A stretch of DNA of 33,696 nt from DASPJR01 sp035628505 (GTDB lineage: Bacteria > Planctomycetota > SZUA-567 > H5-PLA8). The stretch covers positions 1-33,696 of the forward strand of contig DASPJR010000061.1 of NCBI GenBank assembly GCA_035628505.1, given 5' to 3'. Under the pieces are notes generated by a model that did no database searches, had not been told where the DNA came from, and saw only the letters and a program-made list of their open reading frames with translations. The stretch's first letter is position 1, and every line of letters begins with the position of its first letter. The position numbers and the translations under genes are program-made. Shown piece by piece: positions 8,227 through 15,575 of the stretch.

Positions 8227-8724
8227 TTATTTCTTAACCGGATCCATTCCCCGCCAGCAGTTGGATGTGCTCAGTTCGCTAAGCCCGCAACTCTTCAAAT
8301 AAAGGAAGAGCTGCATCTTGTAGCCAGCCAAAAATTTGATGTGAAAGTCGAGCAGCGCCGTGCCGAGCTTGACAGTTGTTCCCATGGGTGTGCGAATCTC
8401 ACGCGTTGCAAAGCCCGCTTCGGGAATCGCCTGGATGATCATGATGAACGCTTCCGCTTCGCGATCCATCGTTCCCGGAAAATCGGCGCGGGCCGCCTGC
8501 TTAACGGCATCGAAGGTTCCCTTTGCCGTTGTCCAATCGCCCGAGAGAAGATGTTTCGACAGCGCCGCCAGATTGCAGGGCAAGTATTCCAGGAGTTCCT
8601 GCATGGAGCGCTGCTGCGGGGTGGGACGGTAGTCGAGCTTGTCCTTCGGCACCTTTGTGTGCAGGTGCTTAATGACGTTGACTTCGTTGCGGATGGATTC
8701 GATGTAATGGTCTTTGGTGATCAT
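8227..8724 (-). CDS. DinB-like four-helix protein
   Basis: A 165-residue protein with the length and helical pattern of the DinB/YfiT family, putative metal-dependent thiol-linked enzymes. It starts MITKDHYIESI and ends with a final helix similar to the family's last bundle helix (FHIKFLAGYKMQLFLYLKSCG). Family members usually carry three metal-binding histidines. Here a His is seen in LSKHLLSGDW and another in DFHIK, but the usual third one in the last helix is replaced (AGYKMQ), so metal binding may be altered. The start is preceded by AAAGGAA. It follows the sulfatase by 16 bp and is probably the last gene of the eight-gene minus-strand run. Function unknown. Confidence 0.72.
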   Translation of the reverse strand: MITKDHYIESIRNEVNVIKHLHTKVPKDKLDYRPTPQQRSMQELLEYLPCNLAALSKHLLSGDWTTAKGTFDAVKQAARADFPGTMDREAEAFIMIIQAIPEAGFATREIRTPMGTTVKLGTALLDFHIKFLAGYKMQLFLYLKSCGLSELSTSNCWRGMDPVKK

Positions 8725-8740
8725 GCGGTTCCTTTCGGCA

Positions 8741-10141
8741 TTATTTCTGTTCGACCTTGTATCCGGGCTCTTTGCGTTTTGCGTACTGGTCGAGCACGTT
8801 CTTCACCAGTCCGCGTGCGATCAGTTCCGTTTCAGGATACTGCCCCAGATCCTTCGATTCGGCAATCCAGGCGTCAAGCGCCTTGCTCAGTTCCTGCAGT
8901 TTGACGGAATGCTCCGGCAGCGCAGCGATGTTGTTGATCTCGTGCGGGTCGGCATCCAGATCGTAAAGCTCCTCCCGCGGCTTGGATGGAGCAAAGAAAA
9001 GCGCCTGCGCTCCGCTCAGCTTCTTTTCATCGTTGAGCTGCCGCCAGACCTTCATTGTCGGCATTTCGTCCATGTAGGCGATGCGCTGTGCGTACGGAAG
9101 CTGCGGCTCGAAATTTCGGATGTACTTGAAGCGGTTGTCGCGCACGGCGCGGATGCGGTCAAAGGTTTCGTCCATGCGGTCGCGGTGCGCGTAGACATAC
9201 TTGCGCTGCTGTGCGGCGGGTCCCAGAAAAACATTGCCGTTCATCGCCGGATTTCTCTCAACGCCGGCAAGAGACAACACCGTGGCGCCAAGATCGATGA
9301 ATGAGACAAGATCCTCGCGCACCGAGCCCGGCTGAATTTTACCCGGCCAGCGCACAATCAATGGAACGCGTATGCCGCTGTCATAGACCCAGCGCTTTCC
9401 GCGGGGCATGCCCCAGCCGTGATCGCCAAAGAAAATGACGACTGTGTTCTGCGCCTCGCCGCGTTTCTCAAGTTCTTCGAGAACGTCGCCGACGGTGTAA
9501 TCGATGGCCGTGGCTAAATCGTAGTAGTGCGCGATATCCTTGCGAACCTCCGGCGTGTCCGGATAGTACGGAGGCAGCACCATCTTTGCCGGATCGTGCC
9601 GCTGCTCCGGCTTGAGTCTGCGGGTGTTCTCGGCATATCTTTTGGCGTCGGAGCGGATCTGGCTCTCGTGCGTCTCGCTGATGTTGATGTAAGCAAAGAA
9701 GGGCTTGCCCGCTTCGCGATCGGTCCACTTCTTGGTGCTGTCAAAGGCGTCGGCCGGCACGGCGAAGTTGAAATCGGTCTTACCAGGCCAGGCGACGAAG
9801 TAGCCAGCCTTGCGCAGCAGCGACGTAAACGTGGGTGGGGGCGCAAGCAGCGTGGAACGCATGTGATGCGTGCCGATCGTCGTGGGGTACTGCGCCGTGA
9901 TCAGGCCGGAGCGGCTGGGCGCACAGACGGGGCTGTGCGTGAATGCGCGCGTAAACAGCGCGCCTTCGCTGGCGAGTTTATCTATATTGGGCGTGATCGC
10001 GTTCTTGTCGCCGTAGCAGCCAAGCTGGGGGCCGAGATCCTCGCCAACGATGAATAGAAAATTGAGGCGATCGGCCGTTCCTGCATGAAGCGCTCCGCAT
10101 AAGCAAAAGAGCGCAACAATAACGACAGCGATGCGATTCAC
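8741..10141 (-). CDS. Secreted sulfatase (formylglycine, Cys type)
   Basis: A 466-residue arylsulfatase-family enzyme that hydrolyses sulfate esters outside the cytoplasm. A signal peptide covers about residues 1-20. The modification motif CAPSR starts at Cys73, so the enzyme needs conversion of Cys to formylglycine by a maturase not seen in this window. Metal-site residues are visible in VGEDLGPQLGCYG near the N terminus and in FFGDHGWGMPRGKRWVYDSG in the second half. I chose GTG at 10141 because GGAGGAGG lies five bases upstream and the signal peptide follows at once; longer in-frame starts add 35 residues before it. Sulfatases are expanded in planctomycetes that feed on sulfated polysaccharides. 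The substrate cannot be read from the sequence. Confidence 0.93.
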   Translation of the reverse strand: MNRIAVVIVALFCLCGALHAGTADRLNFLFIVGEDLGPQLGCYGDKNAITPNIDKLASEGALFTRAFTHSPVCAPSRSGLITAQYPTTIGTHHMRSTLLAPPPTFTSLLRKAGYFVAWPGKTDFNFAVPADAFDSTKKWTDREAGKPFFAYINISETHESQIRSDAKRYAENTRRLKPEQRHDPAKMVLPPYYPDTPEVRKDIAHYYDLATAIDYTVGDVLEELEKRGEAQNTVVIFFGDHGWGMPRGKRWVYDSGIRVPLIVRWPGKIQPGSVREDLVSFIDLGATVLSLAGVERNPAMNGNVFLGPAAQQRKYVYAHRDRMDETFDRIRAVRDNRFKYIRNFEPQLPYAQRIAYMDEMPTMKVWRQLNDEKKLSGAQALFFAPSKPREELYDLDADPHEINNIAALPEHSVKLQELSKALDAWIAESKDLGQYPETELIARGLVKNVLDQYAKRKEPGYKVEQK

Positions 10142-10244
10142 GCGGCCTCCTCCATTAACACGTGCAGACGCGGCGTTTCGAAAAATGCCGCGCCTGCCAA
10201 TGACGAACAACGAATTCCCTGCTGCACTAACGCATGCACTTTTC

Positions 10245-10266
10245 ATGCATTATGCATCATGCATCA
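10245..10266. repeat. Heptamer repeat overlapping the stop codon of the adenylating-enzyme gene
   Basis: Read on the minus strand, the gene ends TGATGCA TGATGCA TAATGCA: three heptamers, of which the first TGA is the stop codon. On the plus strand this shows as ATGCAT palindromes at 10245, 10252 and 10259. A related ATGCAC lies at 10233. The rest of the 122-bp gap to the sulfatase shows nothing clear apart from the sulfatase ribosome binding site. Confidence 0.7.
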
Positions 10267-11346
10267 ATACACTCCTTCGACGACTTTCTTCTCGAGCATG
10301 CCGAACGGGCGGACATCGCCGACGCCGTCCCAGGCATAGAGCTCGCAAGGTTTGCGGCGGATGACTTCGTCGCGTTCAAGGAAGCGCGGTACGAAAAACT
10401 CTTTTGTCAGCGTTGTGAGTTCCACCCGGCCCCATTCGCCGTATTCGACCGTACGCTCGGTGTTCTTGGGATCGACCACCCGGAGCACCGCGCGCGGCTG
10501 CGGCGCGTAATAGGTGACGCTCCAGTTGTCCTCAGGCAGCAGCGGCCGGCTGCAGGCCAGGCCCATCAGCGTGTTACCGTAGGTGGGCACGAACTGCGCG
10601 CGATTTTCGAGCACCTCTTCGGTGAGGAATCGCACCATCTGCGCGGTCATCGACGTTCCGCCGCAGAACACACCGGTGATGCCCGCTTCGGGAACGTTGA
10701 TCTTGTCGCCGAGCGCCTCGAGCAGCTTGGGTGTGGTGAACAAACACTTGATGTCCTTGCGATGCTTCAGGATCGTCACGGCCTGATCGATGACGTGATC
10801 CTTGTAGAGATTGGCTTCCTCGAACTTCTTCATTCCAAGCAGCTTCACGACCCAGCGCGGATCAAGGTCGACGTGATAGCAGCTTCCGCCGCGAACGTTG
10901 GCCAGGTGTTCAACCGCCAGGCGCAGCCGGCGCGGACCGGTCGGGCCGATCGACATCCACTTCGCGCCTTTCGGAAAATATTTATCGTCGAGCGTGTTGG
11001 AGAACTCGGAATAATCGATCTTGTGGTCTTCCCAGCTCACGCGCTGCTTGGGCATTCCCGTCGTGCCGCCGGTTTCAAAAATGTGGAACGGCCGGCCTTT
11101 GTACGCGTTCGGGACCCAGCGTTCGTTGGCTTCATCGCGCAGCCAGTTGTCTTCGAAGTGCGGGAAAATCTTCAGGTCATCTGTGCTCTTGACCTTTTCG
11201 ATGGGGTTGATGCCCGCCTTCTTCGCCCAATCGAGCCAGAACGGGCTGCCGGTCTCAGGCGAAAAATGCCACTTGATGATCTCGCGCAAGTGGGCGTTAA
11301 GCTTGTCCGCGGCTGCCTTGGCCTTGGCTTCGATGTTTGCACTCAT
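10264..11346 (-). CDS. LuxE/PaaK-like adenylate-forming enzyme lacking the C-terminal lid
   Basis: A 360-residue protein of the adenylate-forming superfamily, closest in pattern to phenylacetate-CoA ligase (PaaK) and acyl-protein synthetase (LuxE). The nucleotide-binding loop is HIFETGGTTGMPK (about residues 87-99). Further core motifs are GVFCGGTSM, VPTYGNTLMG and the terminal DGVGDVRPFG, which corresponds to the TGD region. PaaK proteins are about 430 residues and continue into a mobile C-terminal domain carrying the second catalytic lysine. This protein stops just after the hinge, as LuxE proteins do. It probably makes an acyl- or aryl-adenylate; the acceptor is unknown. AAGGA precedes the ATG by about nine bases. 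It lies between VOC and sulfatase genes in the same direction. Confidence 0.75.
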   Translation of the reverse strand: MSANIEAKAKAAADKLNAHLREIIKWHFSPETGSPFWLDWAKKAGINPIEKVKSTDDLKIFPHFEDNWLRDEANERWVPNAYKGRPFHIFETGGTTGMPKQRVSWEDHKIDYSEFSNTLDDKYFPKGAKWMSIGPTGPRRLRLAVEHLANVRGGSCYHVDLDPRWVVKLLGMKKFEEANLYKDHVIDQAVTILKHRKDIKCLFTTPKLLEALGDKINVPEAGITGVFCGGTSMTAQMVRFLTEEVLENRAQFVPTYGNTLMGLACSRPLLPEDNWSVTYYAPQPRAVLRVVDPKNTERTVEYGEWGRVELTTLTKEFFVPRFLERDEVIRRKPCELYAWDGVGDVRPFGMLEKKVVEGVY

Positions 11347-11380
11347 GAAAGCGTCGTCCTTTTTTAAATGTACCTTTAGC

Positions 11381-11404
11381 GCGCCGGGACCCTCGCCCGG
11401 GCGC
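11381..11404. other. GC hairpin between VOC and adenylating-enzyme genes
   Basis: GCGCCGGG (11381-11388) pairs with CCCGGGCGC (11396-11404) with one bulged base. On the transcript it lies about ten bases past the VOC stop and before the next ribosome binding site. It has no U tract, so it may be an RNA-stabilising or processing hairpin rather than a terminator. Confidence 0.4.
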
Positions 11405-11414
11405 AGTGTTGAAG

Positions 11415-11777
11415 TCAGCGACTGCGCAATTCTTCCAGCCCCAGGGCATTGCCTTCCGAGTCCCAGAACGTGGCAAAGCGCGGGCTCATGCCTTCCTGGT
11501 GAATCTGCCCGGTCTTTACGCCCAGAGCGGACAGCTTTTCCAGTGCGGCTTCAATGTCTTTGACCAGGAAATAAGGAATAGGGCCAAAACCCACATCCCG
11601 GTTTTCCGTCTCCGTGGGATGCAAATCGAGCCGCATGTTCATTTTCTCGTGCTGCAGCGACGCGTACGCGTCTGGAATCACGAAATTGGGCACAAAGCCC
11701 AACTTCTCAATGTACCACTTAACGGCGCGATCGAGGTTCGAGACGTAGACCATGACGTGCGAGAAGCGTTCGAACAT
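11415..11777 (-). CDS. VOC-family (glyoxalase/bleomycin-resistance-like) protein
   Basis: A 120-residue protein with the two beta-alpha-beta-beta-beta halves of the vicinal oxygen chelate fold. The first half begins FSHVMVYVSNLDRAVKWYIEKLGF. The second has PYFLVKDIEAALEKLSALGV and ends with FWDSEGNALGLEE, the usual position of the last metal-binding Glu. Candidate metal ligands are His7 and the terminal Glu. The family includes glyoxalase I, fosfomycin-resistance enzymes and extradiol dioxygenases, so the reaction is open. GGAGAC precedes the ATG. The gene lies 21 bp downstream of the symporter gene, which favours cotranscription. Confidence 0.85.
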   Translation of the reverse strand: MFERFSHVMVYVSNLDRAVKWYIEKLGFVPNFVIPDAYASLQHEKMNMRLDLHPTETENRDVGFGPIPYFLVKDIEAALEKLSALGVKTGQIHQEGMSPRFATFWDSEGNALGLEELRSR

Positions 11778-11798
11778 GCTCGTCTCCTTTGGCTCAGG

Positions 11799-13604
11799 CT
11801 ACGCCACTGCGGCACTGGCCGGCGCCGGAGTGGCGTCGGTGTTCTTGATTTTCGACGGGAAATATTTCTCGAGCGTCGCCGCGCTGGGCGGCCGGGTCAT
11901 CAGCGAGACGACAAACATGATAATGGCGGATCCGATACACATCGGCATCACCGGAAGGAAACCATACATGGTTACGTTTCCAGGCGTGCGCAGGAACAGG
12001 TTGCCGAGGGAGGCAAAGATGGGAATAGGCGGCTGTCCCGGCGCGGGTTTCAAGCCCACTTTGTCGGTCATATCGTAGAGGACCCAGACGCCGATCATGG
12101 TCGCCGCGACCCATAGCGTCGCCGCAAGCGCGCCCCATTTCGTACTGCGTTTCCAGAAAAGTGCCGCGAGCATCACCGGCGCCATGGACGCAAAACCGGA
12201 GAAAGCGAAGCGGATGGCCAGATCGAAGATGCCTTCCTTGTCTTTGAGCTGCAGCGCGATGAGGTAAGAGAAAAGCGTCACGCCAACGATGAAAGCGCGT
12301 CCGGTCCAGACCGTTGCTTTCTCGCCAAACTTCTTGCGGCCGCCGTAGTAGGCAAAGATGTCCTCGGTGAACATGGTACAGAGTGCCAGGATCTGGCTAT
12401 CGCTGGCCATTACGCAGGCCATGATGCCGGCGCCAAGCACGCCCGAGAGCAGCACGCTCGTGTTTTCCCGCAGCATGCGCGGAATAACATCATCGGTGTC
12501 GCCGGGGGGAAGCCCGGGGAACTGATGCGCCGCGATCACGCCCATGTAGACGCTGGGCAGCCAGATTGCCGCAATACACAGCGGGTAGAGAATCACGGTC
12601 TTCTTGAAGTGCGTGATCTTCTCGGCTGTCATACACATGATGGCGATGTGGGGAAACATGATCGAAGAAAGCGGAATAAACATGTAGCTGAAAAATTCTT
12701 CCTTCGGGATTCGTTCGCGCGTCAGCAGCGTGGCGGTTCGGGGATTTTCCAGCATGTTGTTCATGATCTGGTCGAAGCCGCCGAGTTTTCGGCTGATCAG
12801 CACGAAGGCAATGGAGCCGAAGCAGAGGAACAGCAAAGTCTGGAACGTATTCACCCACGCTGTTCCGCGCATGCCGCCGAAAAAGACGTAGCTCATGACG
12901 ACGATGGCGACGACTGCCGCGCCCACTTCGTAGGGCACCCAGTGCTTGGGCTGCATGACTTTTTCCATCACAGGCTTGCCGGATTCGTCCGTCTTCTGAA
13001 TCATCTCCGGCTTGCCGTCCTTCAGCACCGGCTTGCCATCTTCGCCTTTCTTTGGAATCAAGACTGGGCGCGTAAGTTCCTTGCCGTCTTTCATGACGAC
13101 TTCCATCACCGGCTTGCCGTTCTCATCGGTCATGGTGCTGATCGACTCGAGCGTCGTGCCGCCGCCCATGGTTCCAATGATGAGGTAGGGAACGAGCATG
13201 GCCGCGGTCAGCGCGAAAATAACCGTGCCTATCCCGGAGCATTCCCAGCGGTCACGGAAATAAGCCACTTGTGTCATGTGGCCGTAGCGCTTGCCGAGGT
13301 ACCACAGGCGCGTGCCGATGAAAAAGATAGTCATGGGGATGACAAAACCGGACGCCGAAGCCATCAGGCCATATACGCCCACGCCGCGCTGGTATGCCAG
13401 GCCGGAACTGCCGAGGATGGCAAAGGCCGTCATGTTCGTGCCGAAAAGCGAAAGAATGAAGACGTAAGGCCCGAGCGAGCGGCTGGCGAGAAAGAAGTCT
13501 TCCCCGGAGTCCTTGCCTTTGCGGAAGGCGAAGATGCCGATGTAGACAACAATGGCAAGGTAGCAGAAGACGACTATTGCTGGAATCATGTAGTCAGGCC
13601 CCAT
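11799..13604 (-). CDS. Sodium:solute symporter (SSF) with a Gly-Lys-Pro-Val repeat loop
   Basis: A 601-residue inner-membrane transporter of the SSF family (SGLT/PanF type), expected to import a solute with sodium. About thirteen transmembrane segments are visible, and the YVFFGGMRGTAWVNTFQ stretch near residues 239-255 is typical of this subfamily. Residues about 158-221 form an unusual charged insert between two membrane segments, with repeated units (DENGKPVMEVVMKDGKE, GEDGKPVLKDGKPE, DESGKPVMEKVM). The C-terminal tail is Ala/Pro-rich. No strong ribosome binding site precedes the ATG, which begins 13 bp after the DUF3311 stop, so translation may be coupled. The paired DUF3311 gene supports a two-component transporter. 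The solute is unknown. Confidence 0.9.
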   Translation of the reverse strand: MGPDYMIPAIVVFCYLAIVVYIGIFAFRKGKDSGEDFFLASRSLGPYVFILSLFGTNMTAFAILGSSGLAYQRGVGVYGLMASASGFVIPMTIFFIGTRLWYLGKRYGHMTQVAYFRDRWECSGIGTVIFALTAAMLVPYLIIGTMGGGTTLESISTMTDENGKPVMEVVMKDGKELTRPVLIPKKGEDGKPVLKDGKPEMIQKTDESGKPVMEKVMQPKHWVPYEVGAAVVAIVVMSYVFFGGMRGTAWVNTFQTLLFLCFGSIAFVLISRKLGGFDQIMNNMLENPRTATLLTRERIPKEEFFSYMFIPLSSIMFPHIAIMCMTAEKITHFKKTVILYPLCIAAIWLPSVYMGVIAAHQFPGLPPGDTDDVIPRMLRENTSVLLSGVLGAGIMACVMASDSQILALCTMFTEDIFAYYGGRKKFGEKATVWTGRAFIVGVTLFSYLIALQLKDKEGIFDLAIRFAFSGFASMAPVMLAALFWKRSTKWGALAATLWVAATMIGVWVLYDMTDKVGLKPAPGQPPIPIFASLGNLFLRTPGNVTMYGFLPVMPMCIGSAIIMFVVSLMTRPPSAATLEKYFPSKIKNTDATPAPASAAVA

Positions 13605-13617
13605 GTATGCCGAAAGT

Positions 13618-13836
13618 TTAGTTGCCGTGCTTCTCAGAGGCCTCTTCCAGCTCGTGAGGCCAGGCGTATTTCACAAAGAACACCATCATGACCGCGCACA
13701 GGGCCGAGTAGCAGCCGTGATAAAACAGCCCGACGGGGATATAGCCAAAGATCAACGTCGTGTTCTTCCAGTTCCAGAAGTCCTGGTGCAGAACGAACAG
13801 GACAACAGCCATGGCCGCCAGCGCAAACGCTTTCAT
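13618..13836 (-). CDS. Small DUF3311 membrane protein, symporter partner
   Basis: A 72-residue protein with two hydrophobic helices separated by LHQDFWNWKNTTLIFGYIPVGLFYH, which matches the DUF3311 pattern. These small proteins are commonly encoded directly before an SSF symporter, as YhdT is beside PanF. Here the symporter starts 13 bp downstream. The likely role is as an accessory subunit, by analogy only. AGGAG precedes the ATG. The stop of the beta-propeller gene lies 33 bp upstream on the same strand. Confidence 0.85.
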   Translation of the reverse strand: MKAFALAAMAVVLFVLHQDFWNWKNTTLIFGYIPVGLFYHGCYSALCAVMMVFFVKYAWPHELEEASEKHGN

Positions 13837-13869
13837 GCATTGCTCCTATTGATCACGGGCCCTGCAACT

Positions 13870-15483
13870 TTACTTCTTCTGTATCGCAAACAGATGCGTC
13901 TGGCTGGCGATGTACATCACGCCATTGGCCACGATCGGGGTGCTGTAGATCGGCGAGTCAACGTTTACCTTGCTGATCACCTTGGCCGTCTTGCCCGCTT
14001 CCATCACGTACGCATCGCCGTCTTCGTTTCCAAAGAAGAGCTTGCCGTCCGCGGCCAGCGTGGAGCTCCAGAAGTGCGCGCCAGTATGGTGAACCCAGTG
14101 AACTGCGCCCGTTTCAGGATCCAGGCAATGTACGTAGCCGGAGAAATCGGCAACGAAGAGAAGGCCGTTATAAATCGAGACCGTCGAAATGCTGCGTGCA
14201 ATCTTGTCATAGATCCAGATCTTGCCCGTGTTGGTGATGTCGCCGGTCTTCGTTGCATCCAGGCAGGTCAGCACGCCTACGCCTTCCCCGTGCTCGGGAT
14301 CCTGGCCGTTGGCCACGTAGACGCGGTTTTTGTAGAACACCGGCGTGGAATTGATTTCGCTGGGGCCCTTCGCGTCGGGATACATGATGAAGCCCTTCTG
14401 ATTTTTCTTGTGGAAGGGCAGCACACAGTCGGCAGACCAGACAGTCTTTCCAGTTTCGGCATCGAGCGCGTAGAGGAATCCGTCGCCGCCGCCAAAGTAC
14501 ACCTGCTTCTTGCCATTCACGACGCCAATTGAAGGCGACGACCACTGTCCGTGGAAGAGCGCGCGGTTCAGACCGCAGTCCTTGCGTGCGCCGCTGGCCA
14601 GGCCCAGTTCGTCTTCCCAGAGCACCTCGCCGGTCTTTTTGTTGACGGCGATAAAGCTAGGGGCCTGCGCGGAGGGAACGTTGACGTGGCTCCAGTCTAC
14701 ACCGTTAGACGTGCACAGGAAAAGGCTGTCGCCATCGACAATCACCGAGCAGTTGCTTGCGTTGTGCGGGAAAACGCCCAGGTCGTCCATCATATCCAGG
14801 CGCCAGATGATGTCGGCGTCAGTCGGATCGGTGGGCAGCTTGGCGTACTCTTCAGGGCCTTTGCCCTTCAGCTTGTCGGGATCCAGAATGTACTGGCCCT
14901 CGTTCTTGAAAGGGCCGTCATTGCCGTTCGCCAGGCCGTTGACATCCAGGCAAAGGAGTTCGCAGCGGTTGGTCACGACGTAGGCGCGGTCACCGTCGAC
15001 AGTGGCCGACGAGCAGATTCCCAGGAATTCCCAGTCATTGACTTTTCCCGATTTCAGCTTGGGAACCGTGAGTTGCCAGAGGAACTTGCCGGTGGATTCT
15101 TCAAACGCCATCAGTACGCCACGGTCGCCATTGTCATTGGGACCCGTGGAGCCAACGGTGATCTTCGGGTTGCGTGGCGACGTGTTGTTGGTACCGATGA
15201 ATACCTTGCCGTTCGAAACGGTTGTGTTGCCGTAAGTCTGGGAGCCGAGCTTGGCGATCCATTTAATGTTCTTGCTTGTGGAAAGATCGAACTCTTCGGT
15301 GCCGTCCTTCTTCTTGCCCGGATCCCAGGAATCCGGAAGGCCCGTATCGGGCGCAATCATATTGCGGTCCGGCGTGCGCCCCCACGAGGGCCAGTCGCCC
15401 GGCTTTGCCTCGCCTGCCCGGGATTCACCACAGAGCACACAAAGAGCACAGAGAAGGGCGAGATAAACATTGACCTGTTTCAT
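13870..15483 (-). CDS. Secreted PQQ-like beta-propeller protein 2
   Basis: A 537-residue exported protein built from WD-like PQQ repeats, for example TGKFLWQLTVP, TGEVLWEDELGLASG, ETGKTVWSADCVLP and ETGAVHWVHHTGAHFWSS. The fold resembles quinoprotein dehydrogenases and BamB. No quinoprotein catalytic signature was recognised, so binding of PQQ is not claimed. I chose ATG at 15483 because GGAGG lies five bases upstream; the longer in-frame start adds six residues. The signal peptide core (LLCALCVLCGES) is encoded by a copy of the CACAGAG dispersed repeat, so the export signal appears to come from repeat DNA. It follows PQQ-like protein 1 by 92 bp and precedes DUF3311. Confidence 0.88.
   Translation of the reverse strand: MKQVNVYLALLCALCVLCGESRAGEAKPGDWPSWGRTPDRNMIAPDTGLPDSWDPGKKKDGTEEFDLSTSKNIKWIAKLGSQTYGNTTVSNGKVFIGTNNTSPRNPKITVGSTGPNDNGDRGVLMAFEESTGKFLWQLTVPKLKSGKVNDWEFLGICSSATVDGDRAYVVTNRCELLCLDVNGLANGNDGPFKNEGQYILDPDKLKGKGPEEYAKLPTDPTDADIIWRLDMMDDLGVFPHNASNCSVIVDGDSLFLCTSNGVDWSHVNVPSAQAPSFIAVNKKTGEVLWEDELGLASGARKDCGLNRALFHGQWSSPSIGVVNGKKQVYFGGGDGFLYALDAETGKTVWSADCVLPFHKKNQKGFIMYPDAKGPSEINSTPVFYKNRVYVANGQDPEHGEGVGVLTCLDATKTGDITNTGKIWIYDKIARSISTVSIYNGLLFVADFSGYVHCLDPETGAVHWVHHTGAHFWSSTLAADGKLFFGNEDGDAYVMEAGKTAKVISKVNVDSPIYSTPIVANGVMYIASQTHLFAIQKK
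15424..15455. repeat. CACAGAG-family repeat inside a signal-peptide coding region
   Basis: TTCACCACAGAGCACACAAA and the following AGAGCACAGAGAAG match the repeat copies at 61 and 31415. Here the repeat lies inside a gene, read on the minus strand as Leu-Cys-Ala-Leu-Cys-Val-Leu-Cys-Gly-Glu-Ser. It faces a second repeat piece at 15525-15575 across the start region of the gene. Confidence 0.75.
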
Positions 15484-15524
15484 CGAAACCTCCGGTATCA
15501 TGCGTTTGAAACTTGATTTAAACG

Positions 15525-15575
15525 TTCTCTGCGCGTCCTCAGCGCTCTCGTCGCCTCTGCGTTGAAAGTCGTTAT
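15525..15575. repeat. CTCTGCGTTGAAGTCGTTAT-family repeat abutting the PQQ-like 1 stop
   Basis: CCTCTGCGTTGAAAGTCGTT recurs with one indel at about 373-393 (TCTCTGCGTTGAAGTCGTTA) beside topA. The copy ends directly at the stop codon of PQQ-like protein 1 (15576-15578) and fills most of the 92-bp gap to the next gene. Confidence 0.7.

Noticed and set aside
8714..13691. Long plus-strand ORFs opposite the sulfatase, adenylating-enzyme and symporter genes
   Set aside because: They are antisense to well-supported genes, show no domain pattern and arise from GC-rich codon bias.
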